From positions 28,501 to 92,500 of the forward strand of contig CAJNDS010000285.1 of NCBI GenBank assembly GCA_905221605.1: 64,000 nt of DNA, in the 5' to 3' direction. The notes below the pieces were generated by a model. That model searched no databases. It was not told the origin of the DNA and saw only the letters and a program-made list of their open reading frames with translations. The position numbers and the translations under genes were made by a program. This stretch comes from Symbiodinium natans. Lineage: Eukaryota > Sar > Dinophyceae > Suessiales > Symbiodiniaceae. This document shows positions 1-11,800 of the stretch, one piece after another (positions within the stretch are counted from its first letter, which is position 1; each line of letters begins with the position of its first letter).

Positions 1-494
1 CTTAGGGCCGAGACAGCAAACCGCTGTGACGCTCGCTGTCTCTGAAACTTCGGCAAGTTGACACTGTTGCCCATGCTCCCATGCTCCTCTGAATCTCCAC
101 AAGAAGATTTCCACAAGGTTGCGCCTGGACTCCTCCGCTGCGGGTGTTGCATGACCATTCCTTTCCACAGCATTTGTCTCAAGTGTCCTCCTAGATAGCA
201 GCTGGCTCCCTGAGTGAAAGTTCGGCTTCAGGAAGATCATGAGGGGTCCCGTGCAGGGTTCATTCCAGCCCCGGCTGCATGTCTAGGTGTTTGTGGGCCT
301 TATCCCTGCAGTCCCTGCAGTACGGCAACACTTGCAAGGGGCCAGATATCATAAGTCAGCCTAGCGTTCACCTGCGCTCCTCGAGCTGCCGCGGCTGGTT
401 TTCGGTGGCGGTAGCCATGGCATCGCTCCTTTCGGCAGCCCGGCCGAGTACCAGAGTAGGAGCACACCAGTATAAAGTCTCTTTCCTTTTTTTT

Positions 495-551
495 TGTCTT
501 TCTCTCTTTCTCTCTTTCTCTCTTTCTCTCTTTCTCTCTCTCTCTCTCTCT
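495..551. repeat. CT-rich microsatellite
   Basis: A pyrimidine tract of repeated CTTTCTCT and CTCT units. The equivalent in copy B (9,146-9,178) is shorter, so the tract has changed length since the duplication. The stretch 1-1,038 around it has no exon I can support, although a short open stretch starting ATG at 743 might be a first exon of the copy A gene. Confidence 0.9.
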
Positions 552-1038
552 GTTGTGCGCGTCGCTATGAGCCTTCTCTGTCATCCCGTTACCCAGCTCA
601 CGATGTTTCGAGGTGGCCTGGTCGTTCTGGGAGGCGGCCGGGGGTGGTGGGGGGGGGCAGGGGGGAGCCGGCTGACGTCGTGATCGCGTGCCTGTGCATG
701 TCGGTGTGAGGCAAAGACCAACCAGAATGCGAGGGCCTCAGCATGCTCAAGAAGGCCGGAAAGAACTTTTGCAGATGCGCTGTCTCAGGTCTTTCCGCTA
801 AATCGAGCGGAGCTGGCCCCGGTGCCGGGCTCCCGATGGCCCGGATAGCGGGACGTGCAGCGGCAGTGACGGGGCAGCGCAGCGGCTTCCTTGGGCTTGG
901 GGCCTGCCCAGGTTGGAGTGTGCCAGAGCGGGTCTTACCTGCGCCCTCCCACATACCAATGCACAGGCTGATGCGGCGCCCTCAGATTTCTAGTGCAGGT
1001 GTTCTGACAGATGCGGGAGGCGAAAGCGCTGATTTGAG

Positions 1039-4000
1039 GCTTTGGTGGACTACATCCACCAGATAGGTGCCGCGCAGCTTGCCCGCAAGGGGCATCCACT
1101 TGCGGGGTGCCAGTTGCCGGCCTGCGCCAGGAAGTTTCTGCATGCAGCCATACGCAGCAGCTGCAGCGGAGGCTGGGGCACTCGGAGGACAATGGCGGGG
1201 ACCTCTTCGCTTACTTTGTGGAGAACGAGGCTCGGGGGAGGGGAGCTCCGCGCATGGGAAAGCCGATTGTAGGAAAAGCACGCGGGAGTGCAACAGAGCG
1301 CTGTTGGTTACGTCTGAATCTTCCTTTTGCATCACCTGGTTGCAAGATGTTGCAAGATTATAGTGTAAGATGGAAATGAATTGTATGTGCTCCTCACAGA
1401 GAAGAATGGTAACAAAAGACCATTCGTTCAGTTCGTGCACTACGTTCGCGTACTCACTCATCATATTGTTCTATTATAACTAAAGCAGCGGACATGCGTT
1501 CGCCGTGCAGGGATTGGAGACGCTGGTTAACGGGCTCCTGGCGTTCGAAACGCTGGAGCGCGTGAGGGTGCAACTGTGGCAGACGGTGTCCTTTGGGCTT
1601 GCATTGAGAGACGTGTGTTGACAGATGTAGATGGCCCGTCAGTCTGCAGCATTTAAATCCTGGCTTGGGTCGGCGGGGCTGAAAGGGCGCGCTGGTTCCC
1701 AGGTCCATCACGCTCGTCAACGCCCCTTGCTCACATTTGGCGCTGGCTTTTTTGTTCTCCTTTCTTATACCCAGCTCCTCCAAGCTCGCAAAGCTGTCTG
1801 CGAGGCCAAAGAGGAGGCTTTCCTGAGCATCCTCCACGGGGGCGCCTACAACAGGCTCCTGTGCGCCCAGCGCGGCGCCCAGAGCGGACCACCCATCCCA
1901 GAAGGGCCCTCGACATCCCCCTTGGCCCAGGCCCGAGCTGCCGACCGACGACTCGGAGGCCCCGGGCCCTTGTGCGAGCGCGGCGTCAGGAAGAGCTGTT
2001 CCAGAGCGCGCCCAGGCACTCTATGTGCACTTGATGAAGCGCCTTGCGATGCGGGTGACTTCGGAGCCCGAGGCTTAGCAGTACGGCGTCCTAAAGACGT
2101 AGAGCTCTCCCCAGCCATTTCCCAGCCGTCGCCGCCCACGTTCGTGCCAGTGCTCCCCTCGCCTGCAATGCTGCAACATGCTGCAACGTTTTGAATCTGA
2201 GGACGGCCGAGTGGCTGCTCATGCCGGCCCCGTGCTCAATGGATCCCATATATCTCATCATGCAGTACACCGGTGTATGTGCGCCGAGCGGACGGTCAAA
2301 CTCTGAGCGCAGCCTCCGCGCAGGCAGCGGCTGACTCGGACTCGGTGTGTTTGCCAGTGATGATGGAGGCCGCCGGACCGGGAGAGGTGCAGCAGTGCGA
2401 AGGGAGAGAGACTGGGCAGTTCACGCATCCCGGATTTGAGAGCGCGCAGGCTGCCCGGTTCATCTTCCACTCGGAGAACCTGGCCCGCACGGGGGCCAGG
2501 GTGACCTGCTTGAGCAGCTTGGTGGCAACGTGCGTCAGCACACAGCAGCATGCAGCATGCAGCTTGTGGCTTGTGCTCAGCGTCCTCCATGTCGCATCCT
2601 CATACTTGTCATCACACCCTCATGCTCATCTCCGTGGTTCTCACGTTGGAAGCCGCTGGCATCTGCTGACAATTTGCTTGAGTGGAGGCATGCTGAAGAT
2701 TAAGAACCTCCGCGCCGCTCAGCTCAACTCACGCACGGGAGGGCCTTTCCGGAAGGGACCCTTGCGAAGTGACGTCGGTGACCGTCGGTGTGCTTTCAGC
2801 CTTCGAGCCTGTTTCGGTTTCATCCAGCTCAGGTGCAGGCTGCTGCCACCGAGGCCCATCGAGACACCGCAGGCGCCTGAGTCCAGGACAGCCTCGTTTT
2901 CGTGCAGGTCTTCTACGATTTCGTCCTCCCACGTGTGGCCGACAGGCTGCAGTCTGTTTGGGCAGCTTGGCTGTGTTGGCTGCCTTTTTTGCTGGGACGG
3001 GTCTGGGGAAGCTGTGAGTACATCACTTTTCTTGTACATCCGAGGCAGAGGCGGCGGTGGCCGCCCGCGAGGAGGATGCGGCCGCGTTCCGTGCAGCTGC
3101 GGAGCGAGAGGAGGCCCGGACGGAGGAGGAAGCGGGCCGCGTGGGGGAGCACTGGATGTCGCTGCCTGGGGCCGAGGATGCCTTGGATTTCGTGGTGGAG
3201 CTGCTGGGCCTGGGGCTGCCTTGGGTGACGCAGGCGCTTGTCTCGCGCGCGCCGCCGCTCCGCCCACGTCCCCCTACTGTCCGCGCGTTGTCACAGTGTG
3301 TCGTGTCTCACACTCTTCTGCCATGGTCTTCATCCTGGCACCAAGCTATAAGTCGCAGTGATGCTATCAATGCCATTGTCTGAACTGTGTCCTGCATGGA
3401 GGCTGTCGCCGACGCCGTCGTCGCCGGCTTGCTGTTGCCACAGCTCTTCGTTCTGGCGCCGCCAGCGCGTGAGCATCCACGAGCGGCGAGAGCTGCGTGC
3501 GATTGCGTTGCTTGCCGGATGTTGCCGGAGCTGAGCAACTGTGGTGGCAACGCCTGCCGCCAGGCACGGCACTACGAGGCAGTGAAGCTCACCAAGCCCA
3601 TGGCCGTTCGGTCCTCGGACGTCCTCGGATGCATTCGGTGATCAGCGTCCCTGCAACTTGTACTGTGCACGGGGCTGCTAGAACTGGCGGGTAATCTCTT
3701 GGTGACTTGTGTGTTTTGATCACATTGGTGCATTGAATTGCGGTGATGCGCGGAGCTGCGGCAAGGTAGAGGGTCATGTGGTAGACAATAGACATCCAGT
3801 CATGCGACCTGAGCATGCTGGGCATGCAGGGCGTCTGGCCATACTGGGAGTACGAACCCCAGCGGCGGCCTCGGTCCGGACGTCCACATTCGCAGATGCC
3901 TTTCGCAGATGTCTTTGGCAGTGCGATACGATCAGAGGCCGCCCGCTGTCCTTCCGGCCCCTTCGCTGTTCCACATCTACAAGGACCGGCCTCAGGCACT

Positions 4001-5802
4001 TTCGATCGGGGCTCAGGGATGCTCGGCACGGAGCGAGAGGACGTGATGTCTCCGATCATCCTGACTCCCACGGGATCGCCGAAGGCCAATGCCCAGGCGA
4101 CGAGGGATGCACGAGTTCGCAATACAGTCCGCAAGACCAAGACGGCATTATTTTCATCGCCGCACTGGCACGTTGCGTGACACGTCTCCTGACCACGCCG
4201 AAGGGCGAAGCTCCCGACGAGCTGGACGCCGCGCTGGCAGTCCGCCGGGGCCTTCGGAGCAGCGATGTGCCACAGTCAAGCATAAAGGAAGAGCCCTTTG
4301 TGTGCATGGCTGCTCTCGAACTTGCAGTATCCCCGAACATCCCCAAACCTGGCAGGCTCTATCACGGCTTTCTTGCAGCGCATGCGCGAGGAGCAGCTGT
4401 CAGGCGCCTTCACATTCTTGAACGGTTCCCCTCAAGTTGTGGGCGGAGACGTGACGAGACATGACGAGATGCAGGTGTTCTGGTCCCTTTGATGCAGCTG
4501 CTGCTGTGGCCAGCCGGGAGCCAAGCGAAAGCCTGCAAAAGCCTGCGAGAGCCGCGACGTCGACATCGCTCGATGCACGGGTCGGGCCCCGCCGTGTTGC
4601 AAACTGACTGCAGATGCGCTGCGGTTCGAGCCGAGGCAGTGCCCGCAGCCCTGGCACAGACGCAGGCGCCCGGCCCCAGTTCGCAGCAAATGACTTCAGT
4701 GACTCCTCCTCATGCGCAGCACGCGCTGGCGACGCCGCGTGTCCGATGGCTTTTCTGCGCATCCGAGTGCGTCCGAGTGCGTCCGAGTGCGTCCGAGTGC
4801 GTCCGAGTGCGTCCGAGTGCGTCCGAGTGCCAGGTGCCTGAGACTGCCAGCTTCAAGGAGGCAGCAAAGAGGGCCCATTGAGAACACAGAGTTGTTTAGT
4901 GAGTGACATAAAAGGACACAAAAGGATACAAAAGGCAAAACGCAGACAAGATGATGCAGAATGATACAGAGCTGTGTAGAGGGCGTCAGAGGACATGGTG
5001 GGGACACAGTAGGGTGTGGAAGTGCAAAGCCTGCAAGTGCGCGTATAGCCTGGAGGTTCGGCGCAGCTTCGTGGAATTGAGTGCCTGCACTGGCATGGAG
5101 GACTGGAGCAGTAGCTTTCGAGCTTCGAGGGCGGCAACTGGGGCCTCCTCACGGCTGGGGTGTTCGTGCGCAGTTGCCGGCTCTGCAGGATTGGGCGCTG
5201 GGAAAATCAGAGGCGCGCTGGGGGGGCTTTCCACCACTTTTTTCCCTGGCGCGTCGCGGGGAACCAAAGTAGCCTTTGCAACCTTCTGCCCCTCGCAGGC
5301 GACGAGCCTTGAAAGGTGCGGGGGGGGGGGGGGGGGGGGGAGAGGGGAAGGGGAGGGTGGAACATCGTGCGTAATTAACCAAGAAGTGACCGGAGTGGAC
5401 GGGGGCCGCGCAGCCGGAGGAGCCGGCGTTGGATTGGGTAGGATGTAGCATATCTGGCCAGGAGATCTCGAGAGGAAAGGTCCCTTTCCCTTGGAGGCAG
5501 AAGTGCTGGCGCCTGGCGCTGCGCGGCTCGCGCGGCGTCCGCCTTCCGGGCCAGGCGCTGTCCCCAGATTCCCCAGCTGCGCACGTCTGGGTGGGATCGC
5601 GTGCCCGTGGTGCCCTGAGGCCATGGTGCTGAACCCCTTCTTGCCAGCTCTGGAAGCCGGGATCTCGAGTTTGTCGAGTGCGGGCCGCGCCGAGACTCCA
5701 GACTGCGGGGAGGCCATGCTGGCTGCGAACTCGGTGGACATCTCCACGATTCAAGCCCTGGGAGCCCTGGCCGGAGTGTCCGCGTTGCGCAGTCACGTCT
5801 AG
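1039..5802 (+). CDS. Unidentified multi-exon gene, copy A (partial model)
   Basis: I do not recognise this protein. Exons supported by AG|G acceptors, GC or GA donors and frame conservation with copy B: from 1,039 (ALVDYIHQ...), about 1,175-1,230 (LGHSEDNGGDLFAYFVENE), 1,511-1,582 (GLETLVNGLLAFETLERV...), 1,805-1,886 (AKEEAFLSILHGGAYNRLL...), 2,016-2,072 (ALYVHLMKRLAMRV), from 2,450 (AARFIFHSENLARTGARV), 2,908-3,015 (VFYDFVLPRVADRLQSVWAA), 3,051-3,233 (a Glu/Ala-rich helix, then LDFVVELLGLGLPWV), 4,017-4,096 (MLGTEREDVMSPIILTP), 4,204-4,249 (GEAPDELDAALAVRR), from 4,356 (SITAFLQRMREEQLSGAF) and a last exon 5,713-5,802 ending at TAG. The intron 3,016-3,050 is only 35 bp and reads GA-AG. The 2,908 exon is hydrophobic and may be a buried or membrane-associated helix. 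First exon and some middle exons are not placed. Confidence 0.55.
4617..4838 (+). repeat. Pro/Gln-rich exon candidate with a 10-bp tandem repeat
   Basis: After an AG|G acceptor near 4,635 an open frame reads AVPAALAQTQAPGPSSQ and stays Ala/Pro/Gln-rich, which suggests a disordered segment of the copy A gene. From about 4,765 to 4,830 the unit GTCCGAGTGC is repeated about seven times. Copy B lacks this array and joins directly. Ten is not a multiple of three, so each added unit shifts frame; the array is therefore probably intronic or untranslated. Confidence 0.6.
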
Positions 5803-7512
5803 GATTCCAGGATGCTTGTCGGATGCTCGTGTGCTTTTGGATCTGCTTAGGAGATGACGGCTCCAAGTTCAAAGCAAACGAAAGGCTTGGAAGATGTATA
5901 AAAGCTCCCGGAGCTCGAAGTTTCCTGCGGTCTTTCGACTCACGTCCTCACTTCATGCGGCGGTCTCCTGACACAAGCACGCGCGCGAGCAGGCCCTCAG
6001 CCGGGGTGGCCTCCTGGCTCTTCTTCGAGTCCCGCGCCCGGCCCTGAGCTTTCCGAAATGGATATAGTACTGATATAGTACTGACAGTACTGATATAGTC
6101 ATGGTTTTAGTCGGCCAGTCGAAAGGGCGCCACACCGGCGGAGCATATGAGCCGAGGCATCTCTCTACCCGGCCGTGCTGGAAGACGCCTGCCTCGTGCC
6201 TCAGCCAGAGGCGGGGGCTCGCGCGCGCGCGCGCGCGCGCGCCGTGCAGCTTTGACGGCCTCTTCGTGCATGTTCGCGTGCTTGCCTTGCGCACGCGGCG
6301 GCATGCTCCGCGTGCCAGAGGCCGCGCCGAGGAAAGCGCCGAAAGTGGAGGAGGCGGGCGGAGATGAAGGCTAAACTCGGCTAAACGTTACAATGCAGAA
6401 GCTGGTTGTGAAGCAATGGGAGGTGCAGGGTGAGGGGTGAGGACTTTGAACAACGAATGGTCGGACGAGTAGATCTAGCCGTGCTGGCAGCAGGGCTGCG
6501 GATCTCGAGGTGCCAAGCGAGCTGCCGACCTTGAGCGAAGGCACGTCCAGCCCGTTCAGGGTGTTGCTTCCAGCCGGGATCCGGGGCCCAGCCGGCACAG
6601 CATGCGCCGTTGTCGCATAGACATGCATAGACCATAAACATATTATAACAACCTTGCCCGCGGATAACTTCGAGAGTCTTCGTCATGCCTTATATCTGCT
6701 CGTCTGAAGTGACGAGCGTAGCAGAAGTTCTGATTCCGCACGTGTGAAGCTGTTTTGAAGCTACCCCGGAAGCTACCAATTTACAATTTGTTGTCGTTTG
6801 TGGCCTTGGGCGGCACCTCATGTCTAGTTCTCGCCAGGTGGCAGTCTGAGCTCGCTCTTCGGAACGTTGAGATCCTTTTTTCAAGCTGCCAGCTGCCTGC
6901 CGTGAAGTCGATGACCGCGGCATTCAGAGGTACAACGGGGCCTTTTCAACGGGCCCACCAGTCACATTAAGGATTATTAGTATTAAGGTATATTAAGTCA
7001 TTCAGCTGCTGCCCATAGACTGGATTTCTCGACCGACGGCGCCTGCTTCTGCGGACCACTCTGGCCCCAGCAAAGTCTTTGGCCGGCGCCCGTCGGGAGA
7101 GGTGTTGGATGGCAGCTGGCTGGCCACAAGCGTAAGATTGTTAAAGCGCAACAGGCACAAATCTGGAGACTTCGTCAGAGAGAGACATTGGCTTGAGCGG
7201 CGGCGGCACGCGCTCAAAAAGAGGATTTGCCAGGCATCGAGGCCTGCTCGGAGTCTACTGAGACAGGCGTGCGACGTATGTTCAGAGGATTTCAGGGATT
7301 TTAACAGTAACGGTTTTCAGTTTTAGCTGCTTTTCGCTGCCGTTCTGCGCTTGATCAAGGTCTGCTCGCTGACATGTCCAGCGCATCAGGCACATCACAG
7401 GCACATCACAGGCACCCACACCCTCAGCTACATGCCCTCGCTCGCAGACCCAGCCCGACTGAGTCGACAGAGTTCCTGGACCCCCCCAGTAGCTCAAAAA
7501 GCCCAGCCGCCA
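5803..7512. other. Copy A, sequence downstream of the unknown gene
   Basis: No exon can be supported firmly here. It holds a short tandem repeat built on GATATAGTACT (6,060-6,100), an alternating GC run at 6,222-6,246 that is shorter in copy B, and scattered open stretches that do not keep frame between copies. It is most likely intergenic or intronic. The homologue in copy B is 14,505-16,210. Confidence 0.5.
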
Positions 7513-8862
7513 TGCGCAGCCTGCGCGCCCAGCGCCTGGACTCCTGGGTGGGGTCGTGCGGCAAGCTGCCGACTCCGTTGGAACGGGCTTTGGAGTCGGT
7601 AAGGCATCCTCAGGCAGCTCGGCATGCACGGCCATGAACAGAAGGCATTATGCATTTGTTTGCGAGGGCCAGGTGCGACTGCATCCCTTTGCAATTGACA
7701 TCTCCTCATGCGCTCGAGCTCGAGAGACCGTCAGTCGATGAGACGTCAGCTTCACCTCGATGGACCACACGGCCACGGCTGCCTCACAAGGTTTGCTTCG
7801 TGGAAAGGAATCGCAAAGAGTCGTTCGAATCTCGGGTCAGCAAAAAGAGAGGGACAGGCTATGACAGGCTAGTGACAGGACGACGACTCCATGCCCAGCA
7901 CCTTGGAAACTCCAAAACCTGGAGCCTTCGACGTCCTGAAGAAGATGGGAAGCGAGCGCCGTCGGCGGAGACCACTTCGCCTTGATGCGGCACGAGGTCG
8001 AAACGCTCGAGCGTGTTGCGCAGTGCCGCAGGGATTGGAGACTCTCGTCAACGGGCTCCTGGCGTTCGAAACGCTGGAACGGGTTGTTCGAGTGCAACTT
8101 GAACCCTAACCCGCTCCAGCGTTTCCGAACGCCACGAGCCCGTTGACAAGCGTCTCCAATCCCTGCACCGCGCAGCCGTGTCCGCTGCAACAGCGGTCTT
8201 ATGCGCTCCCAATGCGCTTGTCGCCCTTCCCCGAGCAGCTGCAGCCGAGGCTGGGGCTTTCGGAAGATGACGGTGCAGACCTCTTCGCCTTCAAGAAGGC
8301 GGCGAAAGGGCCTCCGCCATTGTCCCACTGCTGCTGCTGCGCATGCATGGATTCCTGGCGCGGTGCGGAAACAGGCATCTCTGATGTGGATGCCCCTCAC
8401 GCGCTGATCGCGCATGAAGGCCATTGACAGGACTCCATGATACTCCATGCCCAACCCCTTCCAGAGGGCGCCCCGGCTGCACCTTGGAGGTGCCAGAAAG
8501 TGCCAGAACCTCCAGAACTTGGATGGGGGCTCTCCTCTCCTGGCAATGGGTGCGAAATGGTGCGAAGCAGCGCTGGTGGGATCCTTCATCTAATCATATC
8601 TAATCCTCGTGTAGATCCTCATGCCAGCAGGAAAACTTCCAAGCCAAGCACGCTCAAGAAACCACATTCAGGTAAATGCAGCGCGCTCTGATCATCTTGC
8701 TTTTCTTGCTGGATCGCATGCCGGGATGCTGAAACACCGCCTCGGCAGAACCGTTTGCATCCGTTTGCTGCGCGCGTCATGCTGCGTTAGACGATCGTTG
8801 AGGGGCGCAGATCGCAAGCTGTCATTCGCTCGCTTCTGCCAGCGTTTTTTCCCTCAGAGTTC
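7513..8862. other. Spacer between the two duplication copies
   Basis: Unique sequence that still contains pieces of the duplicated gene. 7,980-8,100 repeats the GLETLVNGLLAFETLER exon in forward orientation. 8,110-8,430 read on the minus strand follows the order of 1,090-1,590 of copy A (a 'ggggcatccac' segment, then the GLETLVNG exon). 8,222-8,290 is a forward match to the LGHSEDNGGDL exon, with several replacements but an unchanged frame (LGLSEDDGADLFAF). It looks like a diverged, rearranged third copy and is unlikely to be functional. Confidence 0.6.
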
Positions 8863-11800
8863 TCCTAGATAGCAGCTGGCTCCCTGAGTGAAAGTTCCGC
8901 CGCTTCAGCCGGCTGCATGTCTAGGTGTTTGTTGGGCCTTATCCCTGCAGTCCCTGCAGTACGGCATGCAGCACTTGCAAGGGGCCAGATATCATAAGTC
9001 AGCCTAGCGTTCACCTGCGCTCCTCGAGCTGCCGCGGCTGGTTTTCGGTGGCGGTAGCCATGGCATCGCTCCTTTCGGCAGCCCGGCCGAGTACCAGAGT
9101 AGGAGCACACCAGTACAAAGTCTCTTTCCTTATTTTATTTTGTTTCTTTCTCTCTCTTTCTCTCTCTCTCTCTCTTTCCGTTGTGCGCGTCGCTATGAGC
9201 CTTCTCTGTCATCCCGTTACCCAGCTCACGATGTTTCGAGGTGGCCTGGTCGTTCTGGGAGGCGGCCGGGGGTGGTGGGGGGGGGCAGGGGGGAGCCGGC
9301 TGACGTCGTGATCGCGTGCCTGTGCATGTCGGTGTGAGGCAAAGACCAACCAGAATGCGAGGGCCTCAGCATGCTCAAGAAGGCCGGAAAGAACTTTTGC
9401 AGATGCGCTGTCTCAGGTCTTTCCGCTAAATCGAGCGGAGCTGGCCCCGGTGCCGGGCTCCCGATGGCCCGGATAGCGCGCGCGGACGTGCAGCGGCAGT
9501 GACGGGGCAGCGCAGCGGCTTCCTTGGGCTTGGGGCCTGCCCAGGTTGGAGTGTGCCAGGGCGGGTCTTACCTGCGCCCTCCCGCATACCAATGCACAGG
9601 CTGATGCGGCGCCCTCAGATTTCTAGTGCAGGTGTTCTGACAGATGCGGGAGGCGAAAGCGCTGATTTGAGGCTTTGGTGGACTACATCCACCAGATAGG
9701 TGCCGCGCAGCTTGCCCGCAAGGGGCATCCACTTGCGGGGTGCCAGTTGCCGGCCTGCGCCAGGAAGTTTCTGCATGCAGCCATACGCAGCAGCTGCAGC
9801 GGAGGCTGGGGCACTCGGAGGACAATGGCGGGGACCTCTTCGCTTACTTTGTGGAGAACGAGGCTCGGGGGAGGGGAGCTCCGCGCATGGGAAAGCCGAT
9901 TGTAGGAAAAGCGCGCGGGAGTGCAACAGAGCGCTGTTGGTTACGTCTGTATCTTCCTTTTGCATCACCTGGTTGCAAGATGTTGCAAGATTATAGTGTA
10001 AGATGGAAATAAATTGTATGTGCTCCTCACAGATAAGAATGGTAACAAAAGACCATTCGTTCAGTTCGTGCACTACGTTCGCGTACTCACTCATCATATT
10101 GTTCTATTAACTAAAGCAGCGGGCATGCGTTCGCCGTGCAGGGATTGGAGACGCTGGTGAACGGGCTCCTGGCGTTCGAAACGCTGGAGCGCGTGAGGGT
10201 GCAACTGTGGCAGACGGTGTCCTTTGGGCTTGCATTGGGAGACGTGTGTTGACGGATGTAGATGGCCCGTCAGTCTGCAGCATTTAAATCCTGGCTTGGG
10301 TCGGCGGGGCTGAAAGGGCGCTGGTTCCCAGGTCCATCACGCTCGTCAACGCCCCTTGCTCGCACTTGGCGCTGCCCCGTTTTTTTGTGTTCCCCTTCTC
10401 CTATACCCAGCTCCTCCAAGCTCGCGCGCCCTGCGCTGCGACGCTGTCTGCGAGGCCAAAGAGGAGGCTTTCCTGAGCATCCTCCACGGGGGCGCCTACA
10501 ACAGGCTCCTGTGCGCCCAGCGCGGCGCCCAGAGCGGAAAATTGTGCCCGTTCCAGAAGGGCCCTCCTCGACATCCCGCTTGGCCCAGGCCCGAGCTGCC
10601 GACCGACGACTCGGAGGCCCCGGGCCCTTGTGCGAGTGCCGCGTCAGGAAGAGCTGTTCCAGAGCGCGCCCAGGCACTCTATGTGCACTTGATGAAGCGC
10701 CTTGCGATGCGGGTGACTTCGGAGCCCGAGGCCTAGCAGTACGGCGTCCTATGGACGTAGAGCTCTCCCCAGCCATTCCCAGCCCCTGAGTCGCCGCCCA
10801 CGTTCGTGCCAGTGCTCCCCTCGCCTGCAATGCTGCAACACGCCGCAACCTTTTGAATCTGAGGACGGCCGAGTGGCTGCTCATGCCGGCCCCGTGCTCA
10901 ATGGATCCCATATATCTCATCATGCAGTACACCGGTGTATGTGCGCCGAGCGGACGGCTAGACTCTGAGCGCAGCCTCCGCGCAGGCAGCGGCTGACTCG
11001 GACTCGGTGTGTTTGCCAGTGATGATGGAGGCCGCCGGACCGGGAGAGGTGCAGCAGTGCAAAGGGAGAGAGACTGGGCAGTTCCATGCATCCCGGATTT
11101 GAGAGCGCGCAGGCTGCCCGGTTCATCTTCCACTCGGAGAACCTGGCCCGCACGGGGGCCAGGGTGACCTGCTTGAGCAGCTTGGTGGCAACGTGCGTCA
11201 GCACACAGCAGCATGCAGCATGTGGCTTGTGCTCAGCGTCCTCCATGTCGCATCCTCATACTTGTCATCACACCCTCATGCTCATCTCCGTGGTTCTCAC
11301 GTTGGAAGCCGCTGGCATCTGCTGACAATTTGCTTGAGCCGAGCGGAGGCATGCTGAAGATTAAGAACCTCCGCGCCGCTCAGCTCAACTCACGCACGGG
11401 AGAGCCTTTCCGGAAGGGACCCTTGCGAAGTGACATCGGTGACTGTCGGTGTGCTTTCATCCAGCTCAGGTGCAGGCTGCTGCCACCGAGGCCCATCGAG
11501 ACACCGCAGGCGCCTGAGTCCAGGACAGCCTCGTTTTCGTGCAGGTCTTCTACGATTTCGTCCTCCCACGTGTGGCCGACAGGCTGCAGTCTGTTTGGGC
11601 AGCTTGGCTGTGTTGGCTGCCTTTTTTGCTGGGACGGGTCTGGGGAAGCTGTGAGTACATCACTTTTCTTGTACATCCGAGGCAGAGGCGGCGGTGGCCG
11701 CCCGCGAGGAGGATGCGGCCGCGTTCCGTGCAGCTGCGGAGCGAGAGGAGGCCCGGACGGAGGAGGAAGCGGGCCGCGTGGGGGAGCACTGGATGTCGCT

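Larger units (their letters stand above)
188..7512 (+). repeat. Segmental duplication, copy A
   Basis: This block matches 8,863-16,210 almost base for base in the same orientation. The match starts at 'tcctagatagcagctggctc' (189 and 8,864) and ends near 'gtagctcaaaaagccc' (7,487 and 16,185). Differences are scattered substitutions and small indels, plus a few larger ones: a 10-bp tandem repeat at about 4,765-4,830 is present only here. The two copies are separated by a 1.35-kb spacer. The copy contains one unidentified multi-exon gene and about 1.7 kb of downstream sequence. The high similarity outside exons implies a recent duplication. Confidence 0.93.

Noticed and set aside
2719-3267. 182-codon Pro/Arg/Ala-rich minus-strand frame (and its copy at 11,380-11,904)
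   Set aside because: Antisense of the Glu/Ala-rich and hydrophobic + exons; frame and splice evidence favour the + strand.
4986-5796. Long minus-strand frames of 215-253 codons (and copies near 13,761-14,574)
   Set aside because: Indels between copies A and B break these frames, whereas the + strand last exon (5,713-5,802 and 14,415-14,504) stays intact.
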